Source of the DNA: SAR116 cluster alpha proteobacterium HIMB100 | Lineage (GTDB): Bacteria > Pseudomonadota > Alphaproteobacteria > Puniceispirillales > Puniceispirillaceae | Assembly (NCBI GenBank): GCA_000238815.2 | Contig: AFXB01000010.1 | Location: 124,001-188,000 of the forward strand | DNA: 64,000 nucleotides | Direction of reading: 5' to 3' | Part shown: positions 18,679-29,482 of the stretch, piece by piece | Layout of the letters: the number at the start of each line of letters is the position of its first letter | How positions within the stretch are numbered: position 1 is the stretch's first letter | Position numbers and translations under genes: made by a program | Notes under the pieces: generated by a model | The model's database searches: none | What the model was told of the DNA's origin: nothing | The model's input: only the letters and a program-made list of their open reading frames with translations

Positions 18679-20397
18679 CTAGCCCCGGTTGCTGGTGCGC
18701 GCCAGCCGTGTCATCATCTCATCCAGAACGGTGCGCACCCGTGCATCATCAAGCTTGTCTATTGCCCCGCCAAAACGGGCCGTCATATCCGCTCCGAACA
18801 GCTGGTTCAGGATAACGGCATTGTTTTCCGTTTCTAAATGATGCCTAAGAGCCGCCGCGTCAAGGTCAGGCGCGCTTATCAGGCGGTCTATCACCTCATT
18901 TTTCAGCCCGTCAAGGGCCTGATCATGAAAATCAAGCATCGCCAGCTGTTCGGCATAATCGGCAAAGAGGGCCGGATGGGTAATGATCAGCGCCAGAATG
19001 GCACGGGCCTGAATATGCCGGCCTGTCTTTGGCCGCCGCGGCGGCGGCATCATCGCCCCGGACCGGTTATAGGGGCCGGCAGCCCGGCTGGCCCGCTCCT
19101 GTGCACCCCCAGCTGCCCCGCGCGCAGCCCCGCGCATCGCCGCGATCCGGAATTCCAGATCATCTGCCCATGCGCTGCGGGTCTGGCTGTGGCCGATAGA
19201 CCGGATCAGGCCGCGCATTTCCTGCCAGAAGGCGGCCTTTGCCCCGCTTTGCGTGCGCGGATCATCAAGCTGGTAGACCGCTGATTTAAAGGCCCAGAGC
19301 GCATCCAGCAGGCCATAGGCAGAAGAAAGCACACGGCGCAAGGCGTCAACCCCGCCGGTTTTCAAAATATCATCAGGATCCTGGCCTTCAGGAAGCACCG
19401 CCAGCCGCACAGACCGGCCAGGCTCCAGCAGAGGCAGCACCCGTTCAATCGCCCGAGCAGCAGCGGTCTGGCCAGCCTTGTCGCCGTCAAAACAGAGCAC
19501 AGGTTCATCTGTTATCTTCCAGAGCAGGCGAATCTGATCCTCACCCAGAGCCGTGCCCAGAGGCGCAACCGCCCCGGCCACCCCAGAGGCCGTCACCGCA
19601 ATCACATCCATATAGCCTTCAACCACCATCAGAGGCAGGCCGCGGCGCACCATATTGCGGGCCCGGCCAAAACCATACAGAACCGTTTTTTTGACAAAAG
19701 ACGGGCTTTCCGGCGAGTTCAGATATTTTGGCTGGGCATCCCCCAGCGCGCGGGCACCAAACCCAATAACCCGGCCCCGGGCATCTTCAATCGGGAACAT
19801 CACCCGATCGCGGAAATAATCATAAATAGACCCATCCCGTTGAGAGACCGCCGCCAGACCGGCAGCACGGCAGATTTCCAGCGGTAATTCGCGCTGCTGC
19901 AGATGGGTAAATAACCCGGTGCGCGGCGCATAGCCTAGACGGAAGTCGCGAATCACCTCGTCAGTGAGGCCGCGTTCAGCCAGATAGCGGCGGGTCGCCG
20001 CACCTTCCGGGCCGATCAGACGTGTGCTGTAAAATGCGGCTGCCGCCTCACAGGCATCAACCGCAGCTTTGCGCTGGCGCGTCTGTTGATCAGAACCACG
20101 GTCATCAGCTGGCATCGGCAGCCCCGCCATATCGGCCAGCTGGCGCACAGCTTCGATAAATTCAAGCCCGTCTGTTTCCCGCAGCCAACTGATCATATCG
20201 CCATTCGCCCCGCAGCCGAAACAATGATAAAATCCTTCAGCATCATTGACATAAAAAGACGGGGTTTTTTCATTATGAAAAGGGCAAAGACCAGCCAGAC
20301 GCCCGCCCTTGGGCACCAGTTTGACCCGGCGGCCCACCAAATCAGACAAAGACAAGCGGTTACGCAGCTCGTCAATAAATCCCGCGGTTACCGCCAC
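18679..20397 (-). CDS. dnaG: DNA primase
   Basis: The 572-residue primase makes RNA primers for replication. The N-terminal CHC2 zinc finger is clear (CPFH near residue 38 and CFGCG near residue 60). The catalytic TOPRIM domain contains [10 protein letters not shown] and [14 protein letters not shown]. The C-terminal part should bind the DnaB helicase. It starts with GTG at 20395-20397, preceded by CAGGAAA. It lies between yqeY and rpoD, 62 bases upstream of rpoD, and is probably cotranscribed with it. Slightly shorter than many DnaG proteins, but nothing is missing in the core. Confidence 0.97.
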   Translation of the reverse strand: MAVTAGFIDELRNRLSLSDLVGRRVKLVPKGGRLAGLCPFHNEKTPSFYVNDAEGFYHCFGCGANGDMISWLRETDGLEFIEAVRQLADMAGLPMPADDRGSDQQTRQRKAAVDACEAAAAFYSTRLIGPEGAATRRYLAERGLTDEVIRDFRLGYAPRTGLFTHLQQRELPLEICRAAGLAAVSQRDGSIYDYFRDRVMFPIEDARGRVIGFGARALGDAQPKYLNSPESPSFVKKTVLYGFGRARNMVRRGLPLMVVEGYMDVIAVTASGVAGAVAPLGTALGEDQIRLLWKITDEPVLCFDGDKAGQTAAARAIERVLPLLEPGRSVRLAVLPEGQDPDDILKTGGVDALRRVLSSAYGLLDALWAFKSAVYQLDDPRTQSGAKAAFWQEMRGLIRSIGHSQTRSAWADDLEFRIAAMRGAARGAAGGAQERASRAAGPYNRSGAMMPPPRRPKTGRHIQARAILALIITHPALFADYAEQLAMLDFHDQALDGLKNEVIDRLISAPDLDAAALRHHLETENNAVILNQLFGADMTARFGGAIDKLDDARVRTVLDEMMTRLARTSNRG

Positions 20398-20492
20398 TTG
20401 TTTCCTGCTCCTGTCTGCCGCAGATACATCCCGCCTGTGCTGGCTGCCTGTACTGGCCGTTAACGATCACAAGCCTTGCAAGGCCGGTAAGA

Positions 20493-20948
20493 TTAGCCCA
20501 TTAAGCGGGATTTGACCAGTTGGGAGACAGATGAGAAATCAATCTGGCCGGCATATTCAGCCTTCAGATGGGACATGACCTTGCCCATATCCCTGACCGA
20601 GGCGGCACCGGTGCTGGCCATCGCTGCTTCAATTGCGCTTTCGACCTCAGCTTGTGATAAAGGTTCAGGCAGGAATTGCTGGATAATCGCAATTTCCGCC
20701 TGTTCTGTTTTGACCAGATCAGGGCGGCCGCCCTCATCATACATGCGGGCTGATTCCTGACGCTGTTTGATCATAGTCTGCAGCATCGCCAGAATTTCAT
20801 CATCCGAAATGCCGTCATGCCGGTCCTGGCTGCGGGCAGCAATATCACGATCTTTCAAAGCAGCCGTGATCAGCCGGATTGTGGCCAGCGCCACCTGATC
20901 CTTGTCCTTTAAGGCCTGTTTCATGGCCTGTGCTAGTCTGTCTCGCAT
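20493..20948 (-). CDS. yqeY: GatB/YqeY domain protein
   Basis: The 151-residue protein matches YqeY, the free-standing relative of the tRNA-binding tail domain of GatB. The start MRDRLAQAMKQALKDKDQVALATIRLI and the EIAIIQQFLPEPLS motif are characteristic. The exact role is not settled. It is first in the minus-strand group yqeY-dnaG-rpoD, 95 bases before dnaG, and divergent from carA. Confidence 0.93.
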   Translation of the reverse strand: MRDRLAQAMKQALKDKDQVALATIRLITAALKDRDIAARSQDRHDGISDDEILAMLQTMIKQRQESARMYDEGGRPDLVKTEQAEIAIIQQFLPEPLSQAEVESAIEAAMASTGAASVRDMGKVMSHLKAEYAGQIDFSSVSQLVKSRLMG

Positions 20949-21269
20949 ATCCCTGGCTTCATCATTATCTGGCTGCGCACTGTGTTCATTATCGCTTCAG
21001 TGTCAGGCAATTAACCTTTTTCCAAAAGAGCGCCCCTTTTACACAAGCCACAGCGCAGATGCAAGAGAAACACATTTGCGCGTCGATGAATCACTTGACC
21101 GGGGGGACGTGATGCAGTAGACCATGGCAATTTTGTCTTTTGGGTTCACCCGCCGGCCGTGCATTCTGGCTGACCGCAGCATAGATGTACGTCCAGACCA
21201 CAGTCCAAACAGGCAGAATTCAGATAGGAGCACTGCTTTCGAAACCTGTATTAGGGAGACGCCAAAACC
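20949..21269. other. 321-base intergenic region between yqeY and carA
   Basis: This gap separates divergent yqeY and carA. It holds a candidate carA promoter (TTGACC at 21095-21100, 17 bases, TAGACC at 21118-21123) and a long carA leader. Short open frames here have no family features. I recognise no riboswitch or RNA gene. Confidence 0.5.
21095..21123 (+). promoter_or_regulatory. Candidate sigma-70 promoter for carA
   Basis: TTGACC and TAGACC are separated by 17 bases, leaving a leader of about 140 bases before the carA ATG. Read by eye; the -10 box is a weak match. Confidence 0.35.
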
Positions 21270-22475
21270 ATGCCTGACGCTGTTTTTGAGACTAGCCACC
21301 TGCCTGAGTTCACACCGCCCAAAGCGCCCACAGCCGTGTTGGTGCTGGAAGATGGAGCAGTCTTTTACGGCCACGGATTCGGTGCAGAAACAACAGGTGT
21401 AGGCGAGGTGTGTTTCAACACCTCTATGACCGGCTATCAGGAAATTATGACTGACCCGTCCTATGCCGGACAGCTGATCACCTTTACCTTTCCGCATATC
21501 GGCAATACCGGGGCCAACAAAGATGATTGTGAAACCGTCACCCCTTTTGCGCTGGGTATGATTGTGCGTAATGATGTGACCGGCCCGTCAAACTGGCGCA
21601 CAACAGCCCCCTTACAAAGCTGGCTGAAAGACAATAACCTGCCCGGGATTGCGGGTATAGACACCCGCGCCCTGACCCGCCATATCCGCGATAATGGCGC
21701 CCCGAAAGGCGCGTTATGTTACCGCGAGGATGGCCAGTTTGACCTGGATGAGCTGAAGCAAATGGTGGCCAGCTGGCCCGGGCTGGCGGGGATGGATCTG
21801 GCCACAATGGTCAGCACAGAACAGGCCTACATTTGGTCAGGCGGGCTGTTTGACCTTGCCGCCAATAGCTTCACAGCCGGCACCAGCACATCACCGTTAA
21901 AGGTGGTTGCGGTGGATTATGGCTGTAAACAAAATATCCTGCGCTGTTTAAGTGATGCCGGATGTACAGTAGAAGTGGTGCCCGCCACAACACCGGCAGC
22001 CGAGATTCTGGCCCGCAATCCAGATGGTATTTTCCTGGCTAATGGCCCGGGGGACCCGGCCGCAACCGCCCGTCATGCGGCAGAAGAAATCACCCAGCTG
22101 TTAGATGCCGATATACCGATTTTCGGGATTTGTATCGGCCATCAGTTGCTGGCGCTGGCCTTTGACGGCCGCACAGTAAAAATGGAACGCGGCCATCGCG
22201 GGGCCAATCATCCGGTGCGTGACCTGGCCACAGGACGAATTGAAATCACCAGCCAGAATCACGGCTTCCGGGTTGAGCCAGACAGCCTGCCTGATGAGGT
22301 TGAGGTCAGCCATATCAGCCTGTTTGACGGATCTGTTGAAGGGCTGCGGCATAAGCAAAAGCCGGTTTTTTGTGTGCAATATCACCCTGAATCATCGCCA
22401 GGGCCACATGATTCGCGCTATCTGTTCACCCGCTTTGCTGAGCTGATGCGCACCCATAAAAGGGCCAGCCAGTAA
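21270..22475 (+). CDS. carA: Carbamoyl-phosphate synthase small subunit
   Basis: The 401-residue glutaminase subunit supplies ammonia to CarB for carbamoyl phosphate, the shared precursor of arginine and pyrimidines. The N-terminal domain has VLVLEDGAVFYGHGFG and GEVCFNTSMTGYQEI. The class I GATase domain has the nucleophile cysteine in FGICIGHQLLALA and histidine-glutamate in VQYHPESSPGP. The ATG at 21270 has GGGAGA ten bases upstream. carB follows after 95 bases on the same strand. Confidence 0.98.
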   Translation: MPDAVFETSHLPEFTPPKAPTAVLVLEDGAVFYGHGFGAETTGVGEVCFNTSMTGYQEIMTDPSYAGQLITFTFPHIGNTGANKDDCETVTPFALGMIVRNDVTGPSNWRTTAPLQSWLKDNNLPGIAGIDTRALTRHIRDNGAPKGALCYREDGQFDLDELKQMVASWPGLAGMDLATMVSTEQAYIWSGGLFDLAANSFTAGTSTSPLKVVAVDYGCKQNILRCLSDAGCTVEVVPATTPAAEILARNPDGIFLANGPGDPAATARHAAEEITQLLDADIPIFGICIGHQLLALAFDGRTVKMERGHRGANHPVRDLATGRIEITSQNHGFRVEPDSLPDEVEVSHISLFDGSVEGLRHKQKPVFCVQYHPESSPGPHDSRYLFTRFAELMRTHKRASQ

Positions 22476-22570
22476 CCTGATTGCCGGTCAGACGAGCAAC
22501 CCACTTTGCCCGTGATTTCGATTGTTGGTTTGTTGTGAAGACTGTCAGATTTAAAAAGGAAATGTGAAAT

Positions 22571-25500
22571 ATGCCGCGCCGCAGTGACATCAAATCAATT
22601 CTGATTATTGGTGCCGGACCGATTATTATCGGTCAGGCTTGTGAGTTTGATTATTCCGGAGCGCAAGCCTGTAAGGCGTTAAAGGAAGACGGCTTCCGCA
22701 TCATTCTGGTGAATTCAAACCCGGCCACCATCATGACAGACCCGGTGATGGCAGATGCAACCTATATTGAGCCAATTACCGTGGACGTGGTCACCCGCAT
22801 CATCGAAAAAGAACGCCCGGATGTTCTTTTGCCGACCATGGGCGGACAGACCGCGCTGAATACCGCGCTGGCGCTGCATGAAAGCGGTGTTCTGGACAAA
22901 TATAATGTCGAGCTGATCGGGGCCAAGCCAGACGCGATTGAAAAGGCTGAGGACCGCAAATTATTCCGTGCCGCCATGGATAAAATTGGCCTGGAATCCG
23001 CCCGTTCACGTACCGTAAATAATTTTGATGATGGCATGGCCGCGCTGGACCATGTCGGCCTGCCCGCCATTATCCGGCCATCTTTCACCCTGGGCGGTGA
23101 AGGCGGCGGTGTGGCCTATAATCTGGAAGAGTTTGAGCAGATTGTGCGCGACGGGCTGCGGCTGTCGCCAGTATCTGAAATTCTGATCGAAGAATCGCTG
23201 CTGGGCTGGAAAGAATATGAAATGGAAGTAGTCCGCGATCATGCGGATAACTGTATCATCATCTGTTCAATTGAAAATGTGGACCCGATGGGGGTACATA
23301 CAGGCGATTCCATCACCGTTGCCCCTGCCCTGACCCTGACAGACAAGGAATATCAGCGTCTGCGTGATGCGTCATTAGCGGTATTGCGTGAAATTGGCGT
23401 GGATACAGGTGGTTCAAACGTTCAGTTTGCCATTAACCCCAAAGATGGCCGCGTGATCATTATTGAAATGAACCCACGGGTCAGCCGGTCATCTGCACTG
23501 GCGTCAAAAGCCACCGGCTTTCCGATTGCCAAAGTCGCGGCCAAGCTGGCAGTGGGCTACCGGCTGGACGAGCTGATGAATGACATTACCGGCGTCACCC
23601 CGGCCAGCTTTGAGCCCACCATCGATTATGTGGTCACCAAAATCCCGCGTTTTACCTTTGAGAAATTTTCCGGGGCCAAGGCCGAGCTGTCCACATCAAT
23701 GAAGTCAGTCGGGGAAGCCATGGCGGTTGGCCGGTCATTCCAGGAAAGCCTGCAAAAAGCATTGCGGTCACTGGAGACAGGTCTGGATGGTCTGGATGAG
23801 CAGGACGCCCCGCAGGGTGATGACGAAGAGGCCCGCAAGGCCGCCCTGAGAAGCTGGATTTCCGGCCAGACCCCTGACCGGATTCTGCGGATTGCTGAAG
23901 CGATGCGCCGCGGGCTGAGCATAGATGAGGTGCAGGCCACAACACATTGGGATATCTGGTTCTTAGAGCAGATTGCCGGTATTGTGGCTGCAGAATCATA
24001 TGTCGCCGGTCACGGTCTACCAACAGATAAAGCCGCGCTGCACCGGCTGAAAAGCATGGGCTTTTCTGATGCCCGGCTGGCCAAGCTGGCCGGCAAGAGC
24101 CAGGATGAAGTCGCAGATATCCGCACAGGGCTGGGGATCACCCCTGTTTTTAAGCGGATTGACACTTGTGCGGCTGAATTTGCATCAGAGACAGCCTATC
24201 TTTATTCCAGCTTTGAAGACCGCGCTGGTGCGGTCTGTGAGGCGGCCCCGTCAGAACGTGAAAAAGTGATCATTTTAGGCGGCGGGCCAAACCGGATCGG
24301 GCAAGGGATTGAGTTTGATTATTGCTGTGTTCATGCTGCCTACGCGCTGTCAGAGGCCGGGTATGAAACCATCATGATCAATTGTAACCCAGAGACCGTA
24401 TCCACAGATTATGACACGTCTGACCGCTTGTATTTTGAGCCGCTGACACAAGAAGATGTGATTTCTGTTATCCGGCGCGAACAGGAAAGCGGGACAGTAA
24501 AAGGGGTGATTGTGCAGCTGGGGGGCCAGACGCCCCTGAAGATTGCCGCTGCCCTAGACGCCGCAGGTATCCCGATTTTAGGCACCAGCCCGGACGCAAT
24601 TGACCTGGCAGAAGACAGAGAGCGGTTCCAGCAACTGATCCATAAATTAGGGCTGAAGCAGCCTGAAAACGGTATTGCCCATTCCGCTGATGAAGCCAGG
24701 GCCATTACAGAAGCGGTTGGCCTGCCCGTGGTGATCCGCCCGTCTTATGTGTTGGGGGGACGGGCCATGGAAGTGGTCTGGCAGATGGCGGATCTGGACC
24801 GGTATATGCGGGATGCGGTGATTGTGTCTGGCAGTAACCCGGTTTTGATCGACCGGTTTTTGGAAAATGCCGTGGAAGTGGATGTGGATGCGGTGCGTGA
24901 TGGCAGCGCTGTTTTTATCGCCGGTATCATGGAACATATTGAAGAAGCCGGTATTCATTCCGGAGACAGTGCCTGTACCTTGCCGCCGCAGAACCTGTCA
25001 GATGCGGTGCTGAAAACCATTCGTGAGCAGACCGAAGCGCTGGCCCATGCGCTGGATGTGGTCGGGCTGATGAATGTCCAATTCGCGGTGAAGGATGAGG
25101 TGGTCTATCTGTTGGAGGTCAACCCGCGCGGCAGCCGGACAGTGCCGTTCGTTGCCAAAGCCACAGGCAACCCCATCGCAAAAATCGCCGCCCGGGTGAT
25201 GGCCGGAGCGACATTATCTGAATTCAAGCTGAATGAAGATACGCTGGGGCATGTGGCGGTCAAAGAAGCGGTATTCCCGTTCAGCCGCTTCCCGGGTGTA
25301 GATGTGTTCTTGGGCCCAGAGATGAAATCAACCGGCGAGGTGATGGGTATTGATACTGATTTTGGCCGTGCCTTTGCCAAAAGCCAGCTGGGGGCCAGCA
25401 CCCGCCTGCCGCAGTCAGGAACAGTGTTCATTTCTGTTAAAGATGCCGATAAACAGGCCTATATCCCGATTTGCCGTGATTTGGCAGATATGGGATTCAC

Positions 25501-25819
25501 CCTTGTGGCCACAGGCGGCACAACAGAAGCGCTGCTGGCAGCAGGTGTGCCCGCCAGCCGGATCAATAAGGTGATGGAGGGCCGGCCGCATGCGGTTGAT
25601 GCCATGTTGTCCGGGCAGATCGATCTGGTGTTCAACACAGCTCATGGGGCAGGCGCAATCAAAGACAGTTTTTCCCTGCGCCAGACAGCCTTGTCAAACA
25701 ACATTCCCTATTACACCACTGCGTCAGGAAGCCGGGCCGCAGTTGCCGCGATTGCCGCGCTGAAAGACCAGCAACTGGATGTCCGGTCAATACAAGATTA
25801 TTTGCCAAACAGGCCTTAA
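22571..25819 (+). CDS. carB: Carbamoyl-phosphate synthase large subunit
   Basis: The 1082-residue subunit makes carbamoyl phosphate from bicarbonate, ammonia and two ATP. It shows the two homologous ATP-grasp halves: [19 protein letters not shown] at the start and [19 protein letters not shown] near residue 565, each with its [18 protein letters not shown] or [18 protein letters not shown] block. The C-terminal MGS-like allosteric domain starts near [16 protein letters not shown]. Length and both active sites are complete. carA lies just upstream. The gap to greA (25820-26026) shows nothing I can name. Confidence 0.98.
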   Translation: MPRRSDIKSILIIGAGPIIIGQACEFDYSGAQACKALKEDGFRIILVNSNPATIMTDPVMADATYIEPITVDVVTRIIEKERPDVLLPTMGGQTALNTALALHESGVLDKYNVELIGAKPDAIEKAEDRKLFRAAMDKIGLESARSRTVNNFDDGMAALDHVGLPAIIRPSFTLGGEGGGVAYNLEEFEQIVRDGLRLSPVSEILIEESLLGWKEYEMEVVRDHADNCIIICSIENVDPMGVHTGDSITVAPALTLTDKEYQRLRDASLAVLREIGVDTGGSNVQFAINPKDGRVIIIEMNPRVSRSSALASKATGFPIAKVAAKLAVGYRLDELMNDITGVTPASFEPTIDYVVTKIPRFTFEKFSGAKAELSTSMKSVGEAMAVGRSFQESLQKALRSLETGLDGLDEQDAPQGDDEEARKAALRSWISGQTPDRILRIAEAMRRGLSIDEVQATTHWDIWFLEQIAGIVAAESYVAGHGLPTDKAALHRLKSMGFSDARLAKLAGKSQDEVADIRTGLGITPVFKRIDTCAAEFASETAYLYSSFEDRAGAVCEAAPSEREKVIILGGGPNRIGQGIEFDYCCVHAAYALSEAGYETIMINCNPETVSTDYDTSDRLYFEPLTQEDVISVIRREQESGTVKGVIVQLGGQTPLKIAAALDAAGIPILGTSPDAIDLAEDRERFQQLIHKLGLKQPENGIAHSADEARAITEAVGLPVVIRPSYVLGGRAMEVVWQMADLDRYMRDAVIVSGSNPVLIDRFLENAVEVDVDAVRDGSAVFIAGIMEHIEEAGIHSGDSACTLPPQNLSDAVLKTIREQTEALAHALDVVGLMNVQFAVKDEVVYLLEVNPRGSRTVPFVAKATGNPIAKIAARVMAGATLSEFKLNEDTLGHVAVKEAVFPFSRFPGVDVFLGPEMKSTGEVMGIDTDFGRAFAKSQLGASTRLPQSGTVFISVKDADKQAYIPICRDLADMGFTLVATGGTTEALLAAGVPASRINKVMEGRPHAVDAMLSGQIDLVFNTAHGAGAIKDSFSLRQTALSNNIPYYTTASGSRAAVAAIAALKDQQLDVRSIQDYLPNRP

Positions 25820-26026
25820 TCAGTTTACCATAATCTGTCAGTAAGACCTGCAGCTGTCCGACCTGTTCACCAGGCCGGGCGACACTGGTTTTTAATGAAA
25901 CTGAAAGATGGTTATTAAAGAAACAGATATGGTTATGCGCTGTCCGGAAGCTGCCATAATCACCACAAGATGACGATATAGAAGACAAACCCATAACAGA
26001 CGATACGCCAAGCCACAGGATAAATT

Positions 26027-26506
26027 ATGGAAAAAATCCCGTTCACAAAATCTGGTCTGGACCGGCTGAAAGAAGAGCTGAACACGCTGAAGAACAGCGA
26101 ACGACAGGCCGTGATCCGTGCGATTGCTGAAGCCCGTGAACATGGGGATTTGTCAGAAAATGCTGAATATCATGCCGCACGTGAACGCCAGTCCTTCATT
26201 GAGGGGCGGATCGCTGAACTGGAAGATGTGACCAGCCGTGCAGAAGTGGTGGATATGACACGGCTGACCGGCCAGACCGTGACCTTTGGCACCAAAGTGG
26301 TGATCGCTGATGAAATCACAGATGAGGAATCCAGCTATACCATTGTCGGGCCATATGAAGCCGATATCGAAAAGCGGATGATTTCCACCTCATCACCCAT
26401 CGCCAAAGCCCTGATTGGCAAAACCGAAGGGGATTCAGTTGAAGTGCAAACCCCGCGCGGCCCGCACCCTTATGAAATTGTGTCGATTGAGCTGATTAAC
26501 GGATAA
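26027..26506 (+). CDS. greA: Transcription elongation factor GreA
   Basis: The 159-residue factor rescues backtracked RNA polymerase by stimulating transcript cleavage. The N-terminal coiled coil includes LKEELNTLKNSERQAVIRAIAEAREHGDLSENAEYHAARERQ, with the acidic DLSEN tip that reaches the active site; the C-terminal FKBP-like domain includes SPIAKALIGKTEGDSVEVQTPRG. The ATG has AGGA seven bases upstream. It is convergent with the Lrp-type regulator, leaving seven bases between stops. Confidence 0.97.
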   Translation: MEKIPFTKSGLDRLKEELNTLKNSERQAVIRAIAEAREHGDLSENAEYHAARERQSFIEGRIAELEDVTSRAEVVDMTRLTGQTVTFGTKVVIADEITDEESSYTIVGPYEADIEKRMISTSSPIAKALIGKTEGDSVEVQTPRGPHPYEIVSIELING

Positions 26507-26513
26507 GAACGCG

Positions 26514-26996
26514 TTATTCATCCAGCAGGACAGGCACGCCAGGACGGTCTTTGCGCGAGCGAATGGACAGCGCGGTTTTCACATGGCTGACATTCGGGGC
26601 CGGGGTGAGTTTGCTAGTCAAAAACCGCTGGAAATCATCCCAGTCATGGGCCACGATTTTTAACAGGAAGTCGGTTTCCCCCATCAGCATATGACATTCA
26701 CGCACCATATCCCATTCGGCGACCATCGCTTCGAAATCCTGCAGGTCTGTTTCTGCCTGGCTGGTCAGCCCGACAAAAGCAAAAATGGTCACCGTATAGC
26801 CCAGTGCCTCGCCATCAATATCGGCGTGATAGCCGCGGATAATCCCGGTTTCCTCTAGTGCACGCACCCGCCGCAGACAAGGCGGCGCAGAAATCCCCGC
26901 CCGTGTGGCCAGATCAACATTGGTCATGCGGCCATCTTCCTGCAGATCACGCAGAATTTTCCGGTCAACAGAGTCAAGTTTGATTTTCTTTGCCAT
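26514..26996 (-). CDS. Lrp/AsnC family transcriptional regulator
   Basis: The 160-residue protein has the Lrp layout: an N-terminal winged helix (LDSVDRKILRDLQEDGRMTNVDLATRAGISAPPCLRRVRALEETGII) and a C-terminal RAM ligand-binding domain (AFVGLTSQAETDLQDFEAMV, VRECHMLMGETDFLLKIVAHDWDDFQRFL). These regulators usually sense amino acids. It is divergent from the ELM1-like gene across an AT-rich gap of about 100 bases that should hold both promoters. Targets are unknown. Confidence 0.93.
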   Translation of the reverse strand: MAKKIKLDSVDRKILRDLQEDGRMTNVDLATRAGISAPPCLRRVRALEETGIIRGYHADIDGEALGYTVTIFAFVGLTSQAETDLQDFEAMVAEWDMVRECHMLMGETDFLLKIVAHDWDDFQRFLTSKLTPAPNVSHVKTALSIRSRKDRPGVPVLLDE

Positions 26997-27099
26997 AACA
27001 GATGATGTACCTTTTCAGCACGCTGTGCAGGGTCTAGACGATACGCTAATTCCTATATAAAGCAAGAATATTACAAAAAAAGAGAATAAAACATTAAAA

Positions 27100-28320
27100 A
27101 TGAGAAAAAAATCAGCAACAAAAATAGGCGAAAACCCGCTTCTGAACCATCTTCTGGACAAGGCCAAGGCTATGGAAGGGGCAAGGCAGATTGCGGCCGG
27201 CACCCATTTGGGCGACTGGCCACGCCGGGTCTGGGTCATCTCAGACGGGACCCCGGGCATGCTGAGCCAGTGTCTGGCCCTGCTGCGGGCCATGGGGCTG
27301 GATGGCGAGGATATCCGCGCGGTACCCACACCGTTATTGCGCGCCTTTCCCACATTGGCCCGGATACCTGGCTGGCAGTTAACGCTGGGGCGTGCGCCTG
27401 ACTGGCTGAAAATGAACCAATGGCCGGATTTATGTATAACCTGCGGGCGGCGGATGGCCGGGATTTCCATCGGTGTGCGGCGGCGCAGTGGCGGCAAGAC
27501 CAAAACCATCCATATTCAGGACCCGAAGGTTGATGCCCGCTATTTCGATTTGCTGATCACTCCGCGGCATGATGATATCGCAGCCCAGAATGCGCTGAAA
27601 GGCGGGCAGCTGCACAGCAGCGAAAACGGGGCTGTGCTGGCCACCACAGGTGCGCTGAACCGGCTGTCCGCAGAAGAGATTGATGAGGCGGCCAGCGCAG
27701 TGGCGGCCGCCTGGCCAGAGCTGGCTGCAGCGTCTGAGGGGGCAGCAGAACAGGCAGGCGGGCAGAACGCAGACAAACATAAGCTGGCAGCGGTGATGGT
27801 GGGCGGGCATAACCGGCGCTATAAGTCAGGTGAGCGGGAATTCACTCAACTGGCTGACCAGCTGGCCGCCTTTGCCGCGCTGACCGGGGCAAAGCTGGCG
27901 CTGGTGCCGTCTAGGCGGACCCCAAAGAAGGGGTTGCGCGTGCTGAATGACCGGTTACGGGCGCGAATTGGTGCGACCGACGGGCTGTGGGTCTGGGACG
28001 GGGATCTGAGCAGCGGTGCGGGGGCAATAAACCCTTATCCCGGCGTGCTGGGGCTGGCCGATTTTATTGTCGTGACCTCAGATTCAGTGAATATGACATC
28101 AGAGGCGGCGATCACCGGCAAGCCTGTACTGACCGCCGAAATGGTCCCGGAGACAGGCCGGATTGCGCGGTTTCATGAGATGATGCGCAGCAGCGGCCAT
28201 ACAGCAGATTTAGGTAAAGTTCTGGATGCGCCCGGGCAGCTGGATGAGCCGTTTACGCCCTTGGATGAACGTGCCGCCATCGCCGAAGCGGTGTGGGGCT
28301 TTTTTGACGGGACGCTGTGA
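27100..28320 (+). CDS. ELM1/DUF1022-type protein
   Basis: The 406-residue protein resembles bacterial relatives of the plant mitochondrial fission factor ELM1 (WVISDGTPGMLSQCLALLRAMG, LCITCGRRMAGISIGVRRRSGGKTKTIHIQDP, FVTSDSVNMTSEAAITGKPV). The fold looks like a GT-B glycosyltransferase, with a conserved SDSVNM stretch, but no activity is established. The start is uncertain: ATG 27100 opens a lysine-rich N-terminus and ATG 27172 is an alternative. It is convergent with msrP; a GGGGC-TAA-GCCCC hairpin at 28327-28339 lies between the stops but lacks a T-run. Confidence 0.82.
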   Translation: MRKKSATKIGENPLLNHLLDKAKAMEGARQIAAGTHLGDWPRRVWVISDGTPGMLSQCLALLRAMGLDGEDIRAVPTPLLRAFPTLARIPGWQLTLGRAPDWLKMNQWPDLCITCGRRMAGISIGVRRRSGGKTKTIHIQDPKVDARYFDLLITPRHDDIAAQNALKGGQLHSSENGAVLATTGALNRLSAEEIDEAASAVAAAWPELAAASEGAAEQAGGQNADKHKLAAVMVGGHNRRYKSGEREFTQLADQLAAFAALTGAKLALVPSRRTPKKGLRVLNDRLRARIGATDGLWVWDGDLSSGAGAINPYPGVLGLADFIVVTSDSVNMTSEAAITGKPVLTAEMVPETGRIARFHEMMRSSGHTADLGKVLDAPGQLDEPFTPLDERAAIAEAVWGFFDGTL

Positions 28321-28341
28321 AGAGGGGGGGCTAAGCCCCGC

Positions 28342-29313
28342 CTATCTGAACAGGCGGTCGCCTTCGCTGGCCCGATCTTTATACAAGTATGCCACCTGTT
28401 CAGCATAGCCATTATACAGCTGGGTTGGCAGCCGGTCGCCCGTGCCCAGCATGCGTTCGGTTGCCTGTGACCAGCGCGGGTGATCCACTTCGGGGTTCAC
28501 ATTCGCCCAGAACCCATATTCATTTGCCGCCAGCTGTTCCCAGAAAGAGACAGGACGGGTGTCGGTAAAGGTGATTTTCACCACCGATTTTATCCCCTTA
28601 AAGCCATATTTCCACGGCATCACAAGACGGAGCGGCGCGCCATTTTGCTTTTCCATCGCCTTGCCATAAAGACCGGTGCCGATAAAGGCCAGCTCATTCA
28701 TCGCTTCATCAATGGTCAGGCCTTCCACATACGGCCAAGGGTACCAGGACTGGCGCTGGCCAGGCGCAATATCCGGATCCATAAAGGTTTCCAGCCGAAT
28801 ATATTTTGCTTCTGGTTTGGGCTGGGCCAGCATCACCAGCCGGGCCATCGGCACCCCTGTCCAGGGAACCGCCATGGCCCAGGCCTCTACACAACGATGC
28901 CGGTAGAGCCGTTCTTCCTGCGGGCCGAGCTTTGCGATCAGATCAGCTGCATCCAGCTGCATCGGCGTGTCCACCATCCCGTCAATCGTCACCATCCAGG
29001 GATCAGTGACCAGCTTCTGGGCCCGCCGCCAGATATTTTTGGACGAGCCGAATTCATAAAAATTGGTGTAGGTGGTCGCCTCATCCTCAACCGTTATCGG
29101 CCGGTCAAGCGTGAATGCCTCATTGCGGGCAGCCGGAAAACCGGTGATCGGCGCGGCAAAAGCAGAAGCCACAAGACCTGATGAAAACGAGGCTGCCAGC
29201 CCGGACCCGGCCAGGCCCATTGATTTCAAAATCGTGCGGCGGTTCAGGTAAGTCGCCTCATCCGTGGCGTGGCGTTCGGATATCTCCCAGGATTTTGGTG
29301 TGCGGATCAACAT
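28342..29313 (-). CDS. msrP: Methionine sulfoxide reductase catalytic subunit MsrP (YedY)
   Basis: The 323-residue molybdopterin enzyme repairs oxidised methionine in periplasmic proteins. A twin-arginine signal (LNRRTILKSMGLAGSGLAASF, about residues 23-43) indicates folded export. The molybdenum-ligating cysteine is in HRCVEAWAMAVPWTGVP, and PWKYGFKGIKSVVKI is conserved. I chose ATG 29313, which has AGAGG upstream, over an earlier ATG. The heme membrane partner MsrQ, often adjacent, is not encoded on either side in this window. Confidence 0.92.
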   Translation of the reverse strand: MLIRTPKSWEISERHATDEATYLNRRTILKSMGLAGSGLAASFSSGLVASAFAAPITGFPAARNEAFTLDRPITVEDEATTYTNFYEFGSSKNIWRRAQKLVTDPWMVTIDGMVDTPMQLDAADLIAKLGPQEERLYRHRCVEAWAMAVPWTGVPMARLVMLAQPKPEAKYIRLETFMDPDIAPGQRQSWYPWPYVEGLTIDEAMNELAFIGTGLYGKAMEKQNGAPLRLVMPWKYGFKGIKSVVKITFTDTRPVSFWEQLAANEYGFWANVNPEVDHPRWSQATERMLGTGDRLPTQLYNGYAEQVAYLYKDRASEGDRLFR

Positions 29314-29482
29314 GGGGCTCAACCTCTTTTCAATGTGGGGGCAGATGAAACATCTCAATCACTATGACGCTAGCGCGGCTTTACGGCAAGATGAAGGCAC
29401 AAAAGAGATAAAACTTTTAAGTGAAATTTAAATTATTTAAAATATTTTTGAGATTATTTGGTAATTCACCATAATAAGGGGT

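Noticed and set aside
21124-21402. 92-residue plus-strand frame at the carA leader
   Set aside because: It overlaps the true carA start in another frame and lacks family features.
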